Notes under the pieces: generated by a model | Databases searched by the model: none | What the model was told of the DNA's origin: nothing | The model's input: only the letters and a program-made list of their open reading frames with translations | Position numbers and translations under genes: made by a program | NCBI RefSeq assembly: GCF_033096445.1 | Contig: NZ_AP028155.1 | Location: 1,679,880 to 1,743,879 of the forward strand | Source: Butyricimonas faecihominis | GTDB lineage: Bacteria > Bacteroidota > Bacteroidia > Bacteroidales > Marinifilaceae | DNA: 64,000 nucleotides | Direction of reading: 5' to 3' | Part shown: positions 17,037-26,185 of the stretch, piece by piece | Layout: the number at the start of each line of letters is the position of its first letter | Numbering within the stretch: position 1 is the stretch's first letter

Positions 17037-18740
17037 TTATTTCGTTCCCGGAGCCGGTAAAATCGGTAAAATATCTTGAGATTTCGCTTTTCTTTGCGTC
17101 TCTACCTTATTCACCAAGATAGTCGGGGAAATAGCCGTTACAGGAATTGAACCCGATTCAGCACCACACATTCCCGTGAACACGCGGGCATCATTTCCGG
17201 CATATATAATATTAGAGAACATGGAAAGCGGGGTTCCAATCAAATCCACGCCACGAACCAACTGGTCCGGACGACCGTCAGCAAATACTTTGTACACCTC
17301 CAGCGGGGTCACGTTGAAGGAATTGGTACCACCTTTACCGGTGAAGGTAAATCCACTCGTCACCTCCTTGAAGAAATAACCGTATTCTTTACCTTGTTTC
17401 TTTACCTCTTCAATCAATAACTGGCGTAATTCTTCGGGAGTTTTCGGGTTAGAAGTCTCGATCACCAAGTTAGACTGGCGCGAAACAGGGTCAAACCCAT
17501 CGCTGGCACGGGCGTGTCCGTTCGTGCGAGGATGGCCGTCGATCGGGGTACGAGTCATCAGGAAGTCATTCAACTTACCGTTCACCACGACATCCACCCG
17601 TTCGGCTTTCACACCCTGATCATCATATTTATAAAATCCGTTCAAATCCTCTCCCGCATATTGCCGAAGTGTCGGATCATCATACACGTGCATCCCCTCC
17701 GGCAACACGAATTGGCCGATCATTTTCTTGAACGTCTGCCCGTCATTCTCACTCTTCATACGTTGTCCCTCGATCCGGTGACCGAAAATCTCGTGAAAGA
17801 AGACACCACTGGCAGGACCGGATAACAAGGCCGGTCCCGTGTAGGGATCAACCACCGGAGCCACACGCAAAGCCTCCAATGTTTTCACCATTTCCTTGGC
17901 ATCAGCAATAATCTTATCATTGGCGGGAAGATCTGCCGGATCATAAGCAAAATAAGACAAGTTCAACGGCAATTCCATCCCATCATCGGCTTTTGTTTCC
18001 CCGAACACCATGATGCGGGCGTACGGTAGATTCTGCACGACTTCCGTCCCCTCGTTATTCACGAAATAACGTCTCTCCACCGTGTAGATCATGATCGCAT
18101 CCCCTTTCATAATTCCCGGTTGATTTTTGAACACGGCTGAAATCTCTTTCATCCGGGCTGCCCATTGGTCCATATCAATCGTCATCTTTTCAGCCGGGAG
18201 CGGAGCCTCGTAATATTTTTCCACCTTCGCTTCCGAAAAATAAGGAGCCTTATCTTCCTCTTCCACGTTTACAGAGCTTTCAGCCTTCGTTTTCTGGTAC
18301 ATATCCACGGCAAACTTGTAACGATTGTTTACCTCGTCCCAGATAGCCTGACGAACGGCATCTTCATTATTTTCTTCATCCAATGGTAAACGAGCCACGG
18401 AAGGTCCTTGGAAACGGGACATGGCCGATCCCATTTGATTAAATCTAAAATTATCGAGTTTCTCATCCCCTAACCGAATCTGCGGAACTAACGTCCGGGA
18501 ACGATATTGCTGACTGTTCATCAGCGCCCCGAAAGAAGCCGATACCACGGAAGAGGTCACATCAATCACCCTGTAATTCATGTGATACGGGGGAAATTCT
18601 TCACCCTTTAGTTCTTTCATCTGTTGTGCCAACTCTTCTTTCAGAAGTCCCAGCAACTTATCCTGTCCTTGCCCGTAAGTCTTCGGAACAAACAACAGGG
18701 AGAGAAAGCAACTAAAAATAACCAATACTGTTTTTCTCAT
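17037..18740 (-). CDS. Exported TldD-like zinc metalloprotease (catalytic subunit)
   Basis: 567 aa, ATG start, signal peptide VLVIFSCFLSLLFVPKTYG. The catalytic motif FFHEIFGHRIEG gives His316, Glu317 and His321, the HExxxH signature of TldD. The N-terminal half (to about 290) is the divergent substrate-shaping domain, and the C-terminal half has 'LMTRTPIDGHPRTNGHAR' and 'GTPLSMFSNIIYAGND' typical of TldD. It is the first gene of a two-gene operon with the pmbA-like gene. A good Bacteroidetes promoter lies 66 bp upstream and a terminator lies after pmbA, so the pair is a self-contained unit. It differs from E. coli TldD by being exported and longer. Confidence 0.88.
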   Translation of the reverse strand: MRKTVLVIFSCFLSLLFVPKTYGQGQDKLLGLLKEELAQQMKELKGEEFPPYHMNYRVIDVTSSVVSASFGALMNSQQYRSRTLVPQIRLGDEKLDNFRFNQMGSAMSRFQGPSVARLPLDEENNEDAVRQAIWDEVNNRYKFAVDMYQKTKAESSVNVEEEDKAPYFSEAKVEKYYEAPLPAEKMTIDMDQWAARMKEISAVFKNQPGIMKGDAIMIYTVERRYFVNNEGTEVVQNLPYARIMVFGETKADDGMELPLNLSYFAYDPADLPANDKIIADAKEMVKTLEALRVAPVVDPYTGPALLSGPASGVFFHEIFGHRIEGQRMKSENDGQTFKKMIGQFVLPEGMHVYDDPTLRQYAGEDLNGFYKYDDQGVKAERVDVVVNGKLNDFLMTRTPIDGHPRTNGHARASDGFDPVSRQSNLVIETSNPKTPEELRQLLIEEVKKQGKEYGYFFKEVTSGFTFTGKGGTNSFNVTPLEVYKVFADGRPDQLVRGVDLIGTPLSMFSNIIYAGNDARVFTGMCGAESGSIPVTAISPTILVNKVETQRKAKSQDILPILPAPGTK

Positions 18741-18806
18741 GTGTAATTGTTTTAATCATGTGAATAATAAAAGATCATTGAAAGATCACGCACTATTTTT
18801 CGTTAA

Positions 18807-18837
18807 CAAATATAAGACGAATCTTCATGGTTGCAAA
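18807..18837 (-). promoter_or_regulatory. Bacteroidetes-type promoter of tldD-pmbA
   Basis: On the minus strand a TTTG -33 box (18837-18834) is followed after 19 nt by TATATTTG (18814-18807), matching the TTTG-N19-21-TAnnTTTG consensus of the Bacteroidetes primary sigma factor. It lies 66 bp before the tldD start. Confidence 0.7.
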
Positions 18838-19536
18838 ACTCAAACGTTTTAAATTTTTCTTAAAGTGAAGAAATACAAAAAAAGGATGATTTCCCATCAC
18901 GGTACTTTCACCCTCGTCGACAAATTAGAATTCAAAATATTACATTTACATGTAACTATATCTTTCAAAAAACGTTTTCCAAAAAAGCCTCCGGATCATT
19001 AAATGGAATGTCAACTCGAATTTAATAAAAAAAAGTGTATACACACTTCCGGAGGCTTATTCCTTCATGTGCTATACACTTTCTTTATTATTTTTCGAAT
19101 TGACAAGACAAAGGTAGAGATTTCTTTAATATAAACCACAAAAGAACAAAATTATTTATCCCATCCCCCGGCATTTAACATTCCAACCTCCGCCTCTTTA
19201 CGAAATTCTTCAACCGAATTTCGTTGAAATTATATCATAACACTTTTAATCATAACGCAGTAATTATATTTACATACATCATTTATTCCCTTTTCATCTC
19301 CCGCAAAATTCCCCATCATCAAAAATATTTTATCCTTTCATCCTAATTTCATCCAATCGGAACAAAGAATTAAGATTAAGTTGACAAGCTCCTCCTTGAA
19401 CACAAACAATATCTCAAAGATTCCCCAAAGAAAGATAAAAAATCTTGTACACGACAACCACGTGAAAAGAAATGATAACTTTGTTAAATAAAGAAACAAA
19501 CGACACGACAACATCACTTATATAAAAATAGAAAAT
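18838..19536. other. Gene-free, AT-rich region with fold-back sequences
   Basis: About 700 bp between the divergent tldD and phosphoesterase genes, with no plausible coding frame. It contains a 97-nt imperfect fold-back (19009-19105), an 11-bp inverted repeat aagcctccgga / tccggaggctt (18985-18995 and 19048-19058), and a 9-bp hairpin acgaaattc / gaatttcgt (19200-19224). A TAACTTTG -7-like element at 19476-19483 lies 53 bp before the phosphoesterase start. It could hold a small RNA or the remains of a mobile element; I cannot tell which. Confidence 0.5.
19009..19105. repeat. Long imperfect inverted repeat (fold-back element or structured RNA)
   Basis: The left arm starting tgtcaactcgaa (19009-19020) pairs with ttcgaattgaca (19094-19105) at 11 of 12 positions. 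The inner parts aaagtgtata (19032-19041) and tatacacttt (19073-19082) pair perfectly, leaving a loop of about 31 nt that holds one arm of the tccggaggctt repeat. A DNA element with terminal repeats or a transcribed hairpin are both possible. Confidence 0.5.
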
Positions 19537-20715
19537 ATGCTTGGAAAACTATCCATCTATCTCTTTTTGTTACTCATCATTCCGGATATCTATATCTACA
19601 AATTGTATATCACCAGATCAACAGGCGGTAGCCCGTTCGGTTGGCTGTGGTTTCTCCCTTCCGTGTTCCTAGTGTTCACGCTCGTCTGGATTTTACTATC
19701 CTCTAGGGATGCGCTAGCCATACAAAGCCTCATCGGTACGTTCACAATCGCCTACATGACCATAGTCCTGCCGAAAACGATCTTCATGGTTTGCTCGCTG
19801 CTTGATTTACCGTTAAAATACTTACTCAAATGGCAAATCCAGCCTTTTAGCTGGCTGGGAGTCGTACTGGGAGCTTGCATGATGATCATGGTTCTCTACG
19901 GGGCGATATGGGGTAAAACACGATTTGACGTGAAACAGGTCACTTTCACCTCCCCGAACCTCCCTGCGGCTTTCGATGGGTATCGTATCGCCCAGATTTC
20001 CGACATACACACGGGTAGTTGGAACGGAGACCGAGCAGCCCTGCAAAAAGCCGTGGACCGGATCAACGCCCAGCAAACCGATTTAATTGTTTTCACGGGT
20101 GACATCGTCAACACGAAAGCCACGGAACTGGAACCATTCGAAAACATTCTGGCACAACTGAAAGCCCCGGATGGCGTGTTCTCCATTCTCGGAAATCACG
20201 ACTACGGTCCTTACCACAACTGGCCTACCACCGAGACCCGGGATCAGAATATCCGGGATATACAAGACAAGCAGGCTGCCATGGGTTGGCAATTATTAAA
20301 CAATGATCACGTGATTTTGAAACGTGCCGCGGACAGCATCGCCTTAATCGGCGTGGAAAATAACGGGGAACCTCCATTCTCTCAATACAGTGACCTCCCA
20401 AAAGCCATGAAAGGCTCGGAACAATGCACGTTCAAACTATTGTTAAGCCACAATCCCACGCACTGGCGCCGGGAAGTACTCGACACGGACATCGACCTCA
20501 TGCTGGCAGGCCACACACACGCCATGCAATTTGCCGTCGGACGACTTTCCCCGTCCCGGTTCATGTATCCGGAATGGAGTGGGCTCTACATGGAAGGCAA
20601 ACAAGGTTTGTACGTCAACGTCGGGTTGGGATATATCGGACTGATGCCCCTGCGTTTCGGTGCATGGCCGGAGATCACGGTCATCACGCTGAAACAATTG
20701 AAAATGGAGGATTGA
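19537..20715 (+). CDS. Membrane-anchored metallophosphoesterase (YaeI-like)
   Basis: 392 aa. Three to four transmembrane helices fill residues 1-125 (YLFLLLIIPDIYIY, WLWFLPSVFLVFTLVWILL and others). The calcineurin-like phosphoesterase domain follows with all five metal motifs: ISDIHTG (Asp156, His158), FTGDIVN, LGNHDYG, LLSHNP and AGHTHAMQ. The enzyme binds two metal ions and hydrolyses phosphate esters; membrane-anchored relatives act on lipid phosphates such as UDP-diacylglucosamine-like or other phospholipid substrates, but the substrate here is not readable. The next gene, a lipoprotein hydrolase, begins 86 bp later on the same strand and may be cotranscribed. Confidence 0.88.
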   Translation: MLGKLSIYLFLLLIIPDIYIYKLYITRSTGGSPFGWLWFLPSVFLVFTLVWILLSSRDALAIQSLIGTFTIAYMTIVLPKTIFMVCSLLDLPLKYLLKWQIQPFSWLGVVLGACMMIMVLYGAIWGKTRFDVKQVTFTSPNLPAAFDGYRIAQISDIHTGSWNGDRAALQKAVDRINAQQTDLIVFTGDIVNTKATELEPFENILAQLKAPDGVFSILGNHDYGPYHNWPTTETRDQNIRDIQDKQAAMGWQLLNNDHVILKRAADSIALIGVENNGEPPFSQYSDLPKAMKGSEQCTFKLLLSHNPTHWRREVLDTDIDLMLAGHTHAMQFAVGRLSPSRFMYPEWSGLYMEGKQGLYVNVGLGYIGLMPLRFGAWPEITVITLKQLKMED

Positions 20716-20801
20716 AAATGAAGATCCAGTAAGAAATTCGAAAATAAGTGACACTTTTCAGGCGGTTGGATGTTTTGAGGGAAAACTAAAATTAAAACTG
20801 T

Positions 20802-22214
20802 ATGTTACACCTTAAAACAATCGCACTGTTATCTTCCGTCACGCTAATCGGATGCACCTCTTCGCCTCATGCTTGGCAAGGACAATCCGGTAGTAAACGA
20901 GTTTTCATCGAGTTAGAGACCACACCAGAAGGAACATCTCAAGCCTTCCTGTCACTTCCTGAACAATGGATTGACAAAGCAAAAGCCGACACGCTCGTAC
21001 TTTCAGACGAAAGTATCCTTGCCATCTTCAACCGGGAGAACATCCGCTTTGAAGGTTCCTTCCATTCCGGCAAAGACTCCATTCAAGCCGAAGTAACCAC
21101 CTACGGGAAGACTCGGGAATTCGCTCTCGGTAAAGTCGATAGCCTCCAACCGGTCTATTTTGCACAAAACCCACGCCCACCTTATCCTTATCGTTCCGAA
21201 GAAGTCACCTACGTGTCATGTGATTCGATACAAGTTGCAGGCACGCTAACGATCCCACAAGGTAAAGGCCCTTTTCCGGCTGCCATTATTATATCCGGAA
21301 CCGGGAAACAAGACCGGGACGGAACCTTTTCCGGTCACAAGCCCTTTTTCAAAATAGCGGACTACCTCACCCGACAAGGCTTTATCGTACTACGAGCCGA
21401 TGACCGGGGAACCGGAAAAACCAACGGGATATACGAGGAGGCCACGACGAGCGATTTTGCACGGGATGCCCAAGCCGGAATCAATTACTTGAAACAACGC
21501 CCGGAAACTGACACCAAGCACATCGGAGTCATCGGACATAGCGAAGGCGGACAAGTGGCACTCATGCTGGGAGCTGACTCCCCGGACGTGTCATTTGTTA
21601 TTTCTCTGGCAGGTGTGGGTGTTGATGGCTTACAAATATTGAAATTACAAAATGACGCAATCTTGCGTACGACCCCCGGAATGACCCCGGAACGGGTGGA
21701 TCAGTTTATGAGCCTTTTCAACACGCTATTCGACAAAGTACACTCCGTCCCCTTGGAACAACCCTTAGACATACCCTTACGACAAGCCTTCGACCAATGG
21801 GTAGCCCAACAAGATGAGGCCACACTGAAAGCTGTCAATTTTAATGACGGGAGAGACGAAATGTTTTTCAGTCGTTACCTGCATCAGGCACAAGGACGTT
21901 GGTACAGGGAGATGATCAATTATGATCCGGAAAATTATATCCCCCGCATCCGTAAACCCGTGCTGGCATTAAACGGGGACAAAGACATCATGGTTCCCGC
22001 CAAAGAAAACTTGGAATCCATCAAGCAATTACTGGATAAAGGCGGAAACACACAATACAAGATCGTGGAACTCCCCGGCCTGAACCACATGTTCCAGCGC
22101 TGTAAAGAGTGTACCCGGGAAGAAATTCCCGATCTGGAAGACGTGTTTTCAGAAGAAGCCCTGCAAATCATGGGGGATTGGTTACAAGAAAATGTACAAA
22201 AAGACCGAAAATAA
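20802..22214 (+). CDS. Alpha/beta-hydrolase lipoprotein (esterase/peptidase-like)
   Basis: 470 aa. The N-terminus carries a lipoprotein signal ending in TLIGC, with Cys18 as the lipidation site. Residues 20-130 form an N-terminal beta domain seen in secreted Bacteroidetes hydrolases. The alpha/beta-hydrolase fold follows: the oxyanion region 'IIISGTGKQDRDG', the nucleophile elbow GHSEGG (Ser247), the acid 'NGDKDIMVP' near 395, and the base His in 'GLNHMFQ' near 427, so the full catalytic triad is present. It should hydrolyse an ester or a related bond at the envelope; the substrate is unknown. It is probably cotranscribed with the upstream phosphoesterase gene. A palindromic MITE-like element lies 28 bp after its stop. 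Confidence 0.87.
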   Translation: MLHLKTIALLSSVTLIGCTSSPHAWQGQSGSKRVFIELETTPEGTSQAFLSLPEQWIDKAKADTLVLSDESILAIFNRENIRFEGSFHSGKDSIQAEVTTYGKTREFALGKVDSLQPVYFAQNPRPPYPYRSEEVTYVSCDSIQVAGTLTIPQGKGPFPAAIIISGTGKQDRDGTFSGHKPFFKIADYLTRQGFIVLRADDRGTGKTNGIYEEATTSDFARDAQAGINYLKQRPETDTKHIGVIGHSEGGQVALMLGADSPDVSFVISLAGVGVDGLQILKLQNDAILRTTPGMTPERVDQFMSLFNTLFDKVHSVPLEQPLDIPLRQAFDQWVAQQDEATLKAVNFNDGRDEMFFSRYLHQAQGRWYREMINYDPENYIPRIRKPVLALNGDKDIMVPAKENLESIKQLLDKGGNTQYKIVELPGLNHMFQRCKECTREEIPDLEDVFSEEALQIMGDWLQENVQKDRK

Positions 22215-22242
22215 AATAATCAGACCATAGACAGAATAAAAT

Positions 22243-22412
22243 GGGCTGTCCAAAAAGTCATTTTTCAAACTCCCTCCCGGCTTCGCCGTACTCCCTCTAT
22301 AAACAGAGGGAGAGCTGAAATACTTACAGTCGACAGCTTATTCTCTGTTTATAGAGGAGAAGGCACGTGACGGAGGAGTTTTTTGAAATAAAATGACTTT
22401 TTGGACAGCTCC
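22243..22412. mobile_element. Palindromic MITE-like element, copy 1
   Basis: About 170 bp with 20-bp identical terminal inverted repeats (gctgtccaaaaagtcatttt at 22245-22264 and its complement at 22390-22409). Inside are further palindromes around ctctataaacagag in each half, so the whole element can fold into a cruciform. No open reading frame is inside. A second copy in the opposite orientation is at about 51566-51760. Each half of one copy matches the reverse complement of the other half at roughly 85-95% by eye. It lies between convergent genes, so it may also stop transcription from both sides. Confidence 0.7.
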
Positions 22413-22507
22413 TTTTCAATTACAAGGGTTTAAATCCCCAGAAGATCTGAATATCAGTAAAAACAAAAGAAACAAAAAACATACCTCCCAAAAACAAAGA
22501 GGACATG

Positions 22508-22545
22508 AACTCGGCTTTATCTCAGCTTTAACTCGGCTATATCTC
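22508..22545. repeat. Short direct repeat, 16 bp, twice
   Basis: aactcggctttatctc (22508) and aactcggctatatctc (22530) differ by one base and are 22 bp apart. They lie in the otherwise empty 22413-22607 stretch next to the MITE-like element; no function is visible. Confidence 0.4.
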
Positions 22546-22607
22546 GTCTGTAAGCCATTAACAGGGTATTATCAGAGTTTGAAAACGGTTAGATTAAGGA
22601 CATAAAA

Positions 22608-22651
22608 TTAGGATTTAGACAGGGATTCATTCACCCTGTTCTAAATCCTAA
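22608..22651 (-). terminator. Terminator of SusCD locus 2
   Basis: An almost perfect 17-bp stem (ttaggatttagacaggg / ccctgttctaaatcctaa, one bulge) 22 bp after the thioredoxin-protein stop codon, followed on the minus strand by aattttatg. It ends the locus-2 transcript. Confidence 0.75.
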
Positions 22652-22673
22652 CCCATCGAATGAATCTTGCCGA

Positions 22674-24653
22674 TTATTCCGCTTTCAACATCTCTATCAT
22701 AAGGTTCATTTCCTCTGCCAAAGCCGAAGGACTTCCCATATAACCGTTAATGCTCCAACGCAATTTTCCGTTCCCGTCAATAATCATTTTATGAGGGATA
22801 CCAGAGAACTTAAATGCCTTTGAATAAGTATCATAAACAGCCGATTGCTTTTTCGTTTTCGGGTTCACGTTATCACAAAGTACCTTCAACGTGTAGTTAT
22901 GCTCCTTCATGAATTTCCGAATCTGTTCTTTAAAATCAGCCGCCGTCTCCATCGTGGAAATAAAGAAAAACACCACGTTCGGATCATTCTTGTATTTATT
23001 TACAGCCATCTGCATTCCCGGCAAAGAGGCTTTACAAGGAGAGCACCAAGTAGCCCAGAAATCCAACACGATAATTTTCCCCTTCATCTTTGAAAGATCA
23101 ACCTTTTTACCATCCAGATCTTCCATGGCAAAAAGCTCAATATCCTTGTTAATCATCGTCTCCTGCAAATGTTTTTGCAATTCTTGTTGTTTCTCTTGTG
23201 ATTTCAACGAACTGACATAAGCCTCAAAATCTTTATCGTTTTTATGTTGTTTCACGTAATCTTTCCGCAAGATTTCCAACATTTCGGGAGTAACCGCATC
23301 TTCCCGTACACTAGCCACGATCGTGGGAATTACCATCGATTGATAGCCATTCTTCTCCAATAAATGAACATATTGATTGTTATATTCTGCCGATTTAAAA
23401 TTATATTTCCCTTTAATTTCTTCCATCAACTCCAGTGCCTCGGCAGAAGAACCGGTAGCATCCAACACGAACGCATGTTTCAGAATCATATCTTTCCCCC
23501 TCGTGATCAGATAATCTTTCCACTCCCGTTCAGAATATACTCGATCTGCACCTACTTGAGGACGAGTCATCACCTCGTTATAAATAGCTTTGGCAAAAGG
23601 TAACACCTGTTCCGGTGTTCTCTGATTCGTGTTTAACGGTACTTGTACCATGTGCCAGTAGAAAGTCAGTAAATAAAGATGAGGAACATCGTGAATATAT
23701 TTATACAACAAACTATAATCATTCTTCTTGATAATTGGTTGATAAACTACCGCTTGAAAGATCTTACCCAGATACATTGATGACGTTTCCGTTTCTATAT
23801 CTTGAAACTTTTCCGTCGGGAAACGTTTCAGAAAAGCATCTAATTCAGGAGCTTTCGCATCAGCATCCATAATTCTGAAGATTCGCCAGATCTCTTGATC
23901 CCTAGCCAAAATCCCATTCGGGTAATCTTTCAAAATCCGAGCTTCCACTGCCGCCGCTTTCGTACTGTCTTTCACGATATTCTTAGCGACTTCAAGTGCC
24001 TTCAACAACGTCTCTTCATCCGCATCCGGTAAGTTCAGTATAAAATCCACGTCACCCAACATCTGTTCGTGTTTCTCTCCCGGTATCATTTTATTCAACA
24101 ATTTTGCCGCATAGTAGAACACATATTTCCTAGCTCCGGGATCTTTCAAAAGCTGTTGGTTCAGCCAAAAACGCATAACTTCATCATCAATATACGCATC
24201 CTCTTCACAATACCCCGGTAAAGACTCCAACGTCTTGTTCCGCAACATTCCCCACGCCATGTAAGCCGTCGGTAAATTCTGCCTGTTCTTGTTAAAGGTC
24301 ATTGTCGTGTAAGTAGAACGTCCCCCTGTATCCTTTTTGTCCCCCGCATAAAATTTACATGATACCAACGCACAATTTTCAGGCACTCGACAGGTTGCTT
24401 CCCATGCCGTATCATTCTTCACCAATTTCAAATCCTCTGCCCTCCAACGCAAATTCTCCCAGTAATAAACCGTTCCGTAGACCGTTTCTTCGTCAGCCAG
24501 AGTCGTCAACGAATTGTCATACGTGAACTTCACATCCTGACCGACAACCGGCACCAATGGAATGATGTGAAAAGGTCTGCGATCCTGCGCATTAGCCACA
24601 CAAGAAAATAACAGAAGTACAATGATACTTCCTAACAACGTGATTTTTTTCAT
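22674..24653 (-). CDS. Secreted TlpA-like thioredoxin-domain protein
   Basis: 659 aa, ATG start. The N-terminus (LLGSIIVLLLFSCVANAQD) is a signal peptide; the Cys in LLFSC could also act as a lipobox, so lipidation is open. Residues 30-500 are a long, mostly helical region that I do not recognise. The C-terminal 150 aa are a TlpA/ResA-like thioredoxin domain with active site WCSPC (Cys537, Cys540), preceded by 'GKIIVLDFWATW' and followed by the cis-Pro loop 'GIPHKMII'. Such proteins reduce or shuffle disulfides in the periplasm. It is the last gene of SusCD locus 2, 86 bp after susD with an intervening hairpin, so it may process a thiol-containing or disulfide-bonded ligand taken up by that system; this is inference. 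Confidence 0.85.
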   Translation of the reverse strand: MKKITLLGSIIVLLLFSCVANAQDRRPFHIIPLVPVVGQDVKFTYDNSLTTLADEETVYGTVYYWENLRWRAEDLKLVKNDTAWEATCRVPENCALVSCKFYAGDKKDTGGRSTYTTMTFNKNRQNLPTAYMAWGMLRNKTLESLPGYCEEDAYIDDEVMRFWLNQQLLKDPGARKYVFYYAAKLLNKMIPGEKHEQMLGDVDFILNLPDADEETLLKALEVAKNIVKDSTKAAAVEARILKDYPNGILARDQEIWRIFRIMDADAKAPELDAFLKRFPTEKFQDIETETSSMYLGKIFQAVVYQPIIKKNDYSLLYKYIHDVPHLYLLTFYWHMVQVPLNTNQRTPEQVLPFAKAIYNEVMTRPQVGADRVYSEREWKDYLITRGKDMILKHAFVLDATGSSAEALELMEEIKGKYNFKSAEYNNQYVHLLEKNGYQSMVIPTIVASVREDAVTPEMLEILRKDYVKQHKNDKDFEAYVSSLKSQEKQQELQKHLQETMINKDIELFAMEDLDGKKVDLSKMKGKIIVLDFWATWCSPCKASLPGMQMAVNKYKNDPNVVFFFISTMETAADFKEQIRKFMKEHNYTLKVLCDNVNPKTKKQSAVYDTYSKAFKFSGIPHKMIIDGNGKLRWSINGYMGSPSALAEEMNLMIEMLKAE

Positions 24654-24683
24654 ACAATACGATTTATTAATTTATAAAGCTTG

Positions 24684-24730
24684 TAAGGTTCACAAAGTTT
24701 ATAAAGTACCTTATAACTTTATGAACCTTA
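24684..24730 (-). terminator. Attenuator-like hairpin between susD and thioredoxin gene
   Basis: taaggttcacaaagtttataa (24684-24704) pairs with ttataactttatgaacctta (24711-24730) with one mismatch and one bulge around a 6-nt loop. It lies just after the susD stop codon. It would reduce read-through into the downstream thioredoxin gene. Confidence 0.55.
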
Positions 24731-24739
24731 CGAACTCTT

Positions 24740-26173
24740 TTATTTTATTTGTCCGATCTCCGGATTTTCTTCCAAATATTTTTCTCCCATCGGGAAAGTA
24801 TATCGCACGGCTCCGGGTTCTAATGTATAAGTCGTTCCCTTGAATACCCGAGTTACCGTCTGTGTCGGAAAATCCGGATCATTTGCCAAACGACGTTGAT
24901 CCATCCAACGTAAACCATGACACGTTAATTCTCTACGACGCTCCTGTAATACATTTCCTAAAGCCTCTTTAGCTGTCGCTGCACTCAACGAATAGTCCTC
25001 GCCTGCAACGTAACGATACTCTCTCAATTTATTCACGATATTCATGGATTCCGTCGTGTTTCCCTCGCGAGCCCAACATTCTGCCTCAATTAGCATCATT
25101 TCTGGAACACAAGGTCCCATGTTACGTCCCTCGTTCTTTTTCCAGTCATAAGGATAATAATTGTCCTTAAAATACACCCGACCGGAATAAGTCATTCCTA
25201 AATCATCTATCATGGAACGAGTAAAATAAAAATAACGCAAATCTTTTTCCTGATCAAAAGTATTCAATAGATTATCACTTAACACAAGGCCAGCCGTGGA
25301 ATATGACTCCATGGAGAATGTAGTTACGGGCATTTTAGCAAAAATAACTTCCTTATCTTTCAATGTTTCCACGTAATTTTTCCTTCTCTCACTTTCCTCT
25401 GTACTCGCCAGATCAACATAGTCATTCAGGTTTTCCAACGTATTCTTCAATTTAAGCGCCTCTTGAGCGTTCTTTTTCGCCTCCGTGTAATTACCCATCA
25501 ACAGGTAGGCTCTTGCTCGCAACGCATAAATAGCACATTTACCCGGATAGAAATTAAATTCTGCCACATCGGGCAAATATTCGAAAGCATCATCCAAATC
25601 TTTAAAAATCTGCTCGTACACTTTTTCGACAGATGCACGTGGCAGAGATCCTTCTACACGAGGGGTAGTTAACAAGGGGACTCCTTGATCCGTGGATGCC
25701 GTTGCAGCATTATACGGAACACCATACACGTTCACTAACGTCAAATACGCCTCGGCTCTATGTACAAGTGCCTCAGCCCGAATTTCCAATTTTTCCTCGT
25801 TTGTCCCGTTCTTACTATCCATCACCTCATCAATCACCACGTTACAATTATAGATAACCTGGTACACTTTATTCATCTCATCATCATTTTCAGACTGGCT
25901 ATAAATTTCGTCAGCCCAAGTATATACCGGGATAAATTTATTCGTTTCATAGATCGCCTCTTGTTGAGCCGGATCAGAAATATCAATATCATCCGATGCC
26001 ACATCATGGTAAGAAAGCGTCCAACGGAAATTTTCCGTGTTATTCATCAGGTAACGGTAATTTTCCGTCTCCTCCGGAACCAATGATCCTTTAGTCTTGA
26101 CATCCACCCAATCGGAACAAGCGGAGAAACAACAGGAAAGTCCTATAATTATACTAAATATTTTCTTGTTCAT
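24740..26173 (-). CDS. SusD/RagB-family surface lipoprotein (locus 2)
   Basis: 477 aa from the ATG at 26173; the longer frame starts with a GTG at 26182. The signal peptide ends in SCCFSAC, giving a lipidated Cys. The typical helical SusD patterns are present: 'RAEALVHRAEAYLTLVNVYGVPY' (in pieces, near 130-150), 'ALRARAYLLMGNYTEAKKNA' near 220, and the late signature 'QERRRELTCHGLRWMDQRRLA' near 425. It forms the ligand-binding lid of the SusC2 channel. It starts 12 bp after susC. The sequence is clearly different from the locus-1 SusD, so the two systems should bind different ligands. Confidence 0.93.
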   Translation of the reverse strand: MNKKIFSIIIGLSCCFSACSDWVDVKTKGSLVPEETENYRYLMNNTENFRWTLSYHDVASDDIDISDPAQQEAIYETNKFIPVYTWADEIYSQSENDDEMNKVYQVIYNCNVVIDEVMDSKNGTNEEKLEIRAEALVHRAEAYLTLVNVYGVPYNAATASTDQGVPLLTTPRVEGSLPRASVEKVYEQIFKDLDDAFEYLPDVAEFNFYPGKCAIYALRARAYLLMGNYTEAKKNAQEALKLKNTLENLNDYVDLASTEESERRKNYVETLKDKEVIFAKMPVTTFSMESYSTAGLVLSDNLLNTFDQEKDLRYFYFTRSMIDDLGMTYSGRVYFKDNYYPYDWKKNEGRNMGPCVPEMMLIEAECWAREGNTTESMNIVNKLREYRYVAGEDYSLSAATAKEALGNVLQERRRELTCHGLRWMDQRRLANDPDFPTQTVTRVFKGTTYTLEPGAVRYTFPMGEKYLEENPEIGQIK

Positions 26174-26185
26174 ATCTATCACGTT

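Noticed and set aside
22429-22445. gggtttaaatcccc, resembling a tRNA T-loop
   Set aside because: No acceptor or anticodon stem is found at the right distances, and the T-loop consensus is not met.
22393-22605. 70-aa frame on the plus strand over the MITE end
   Set aside because: It starts inside the element's terminal repeat, has low-complexity composition and runs through unrelated repeats; no coding signal.
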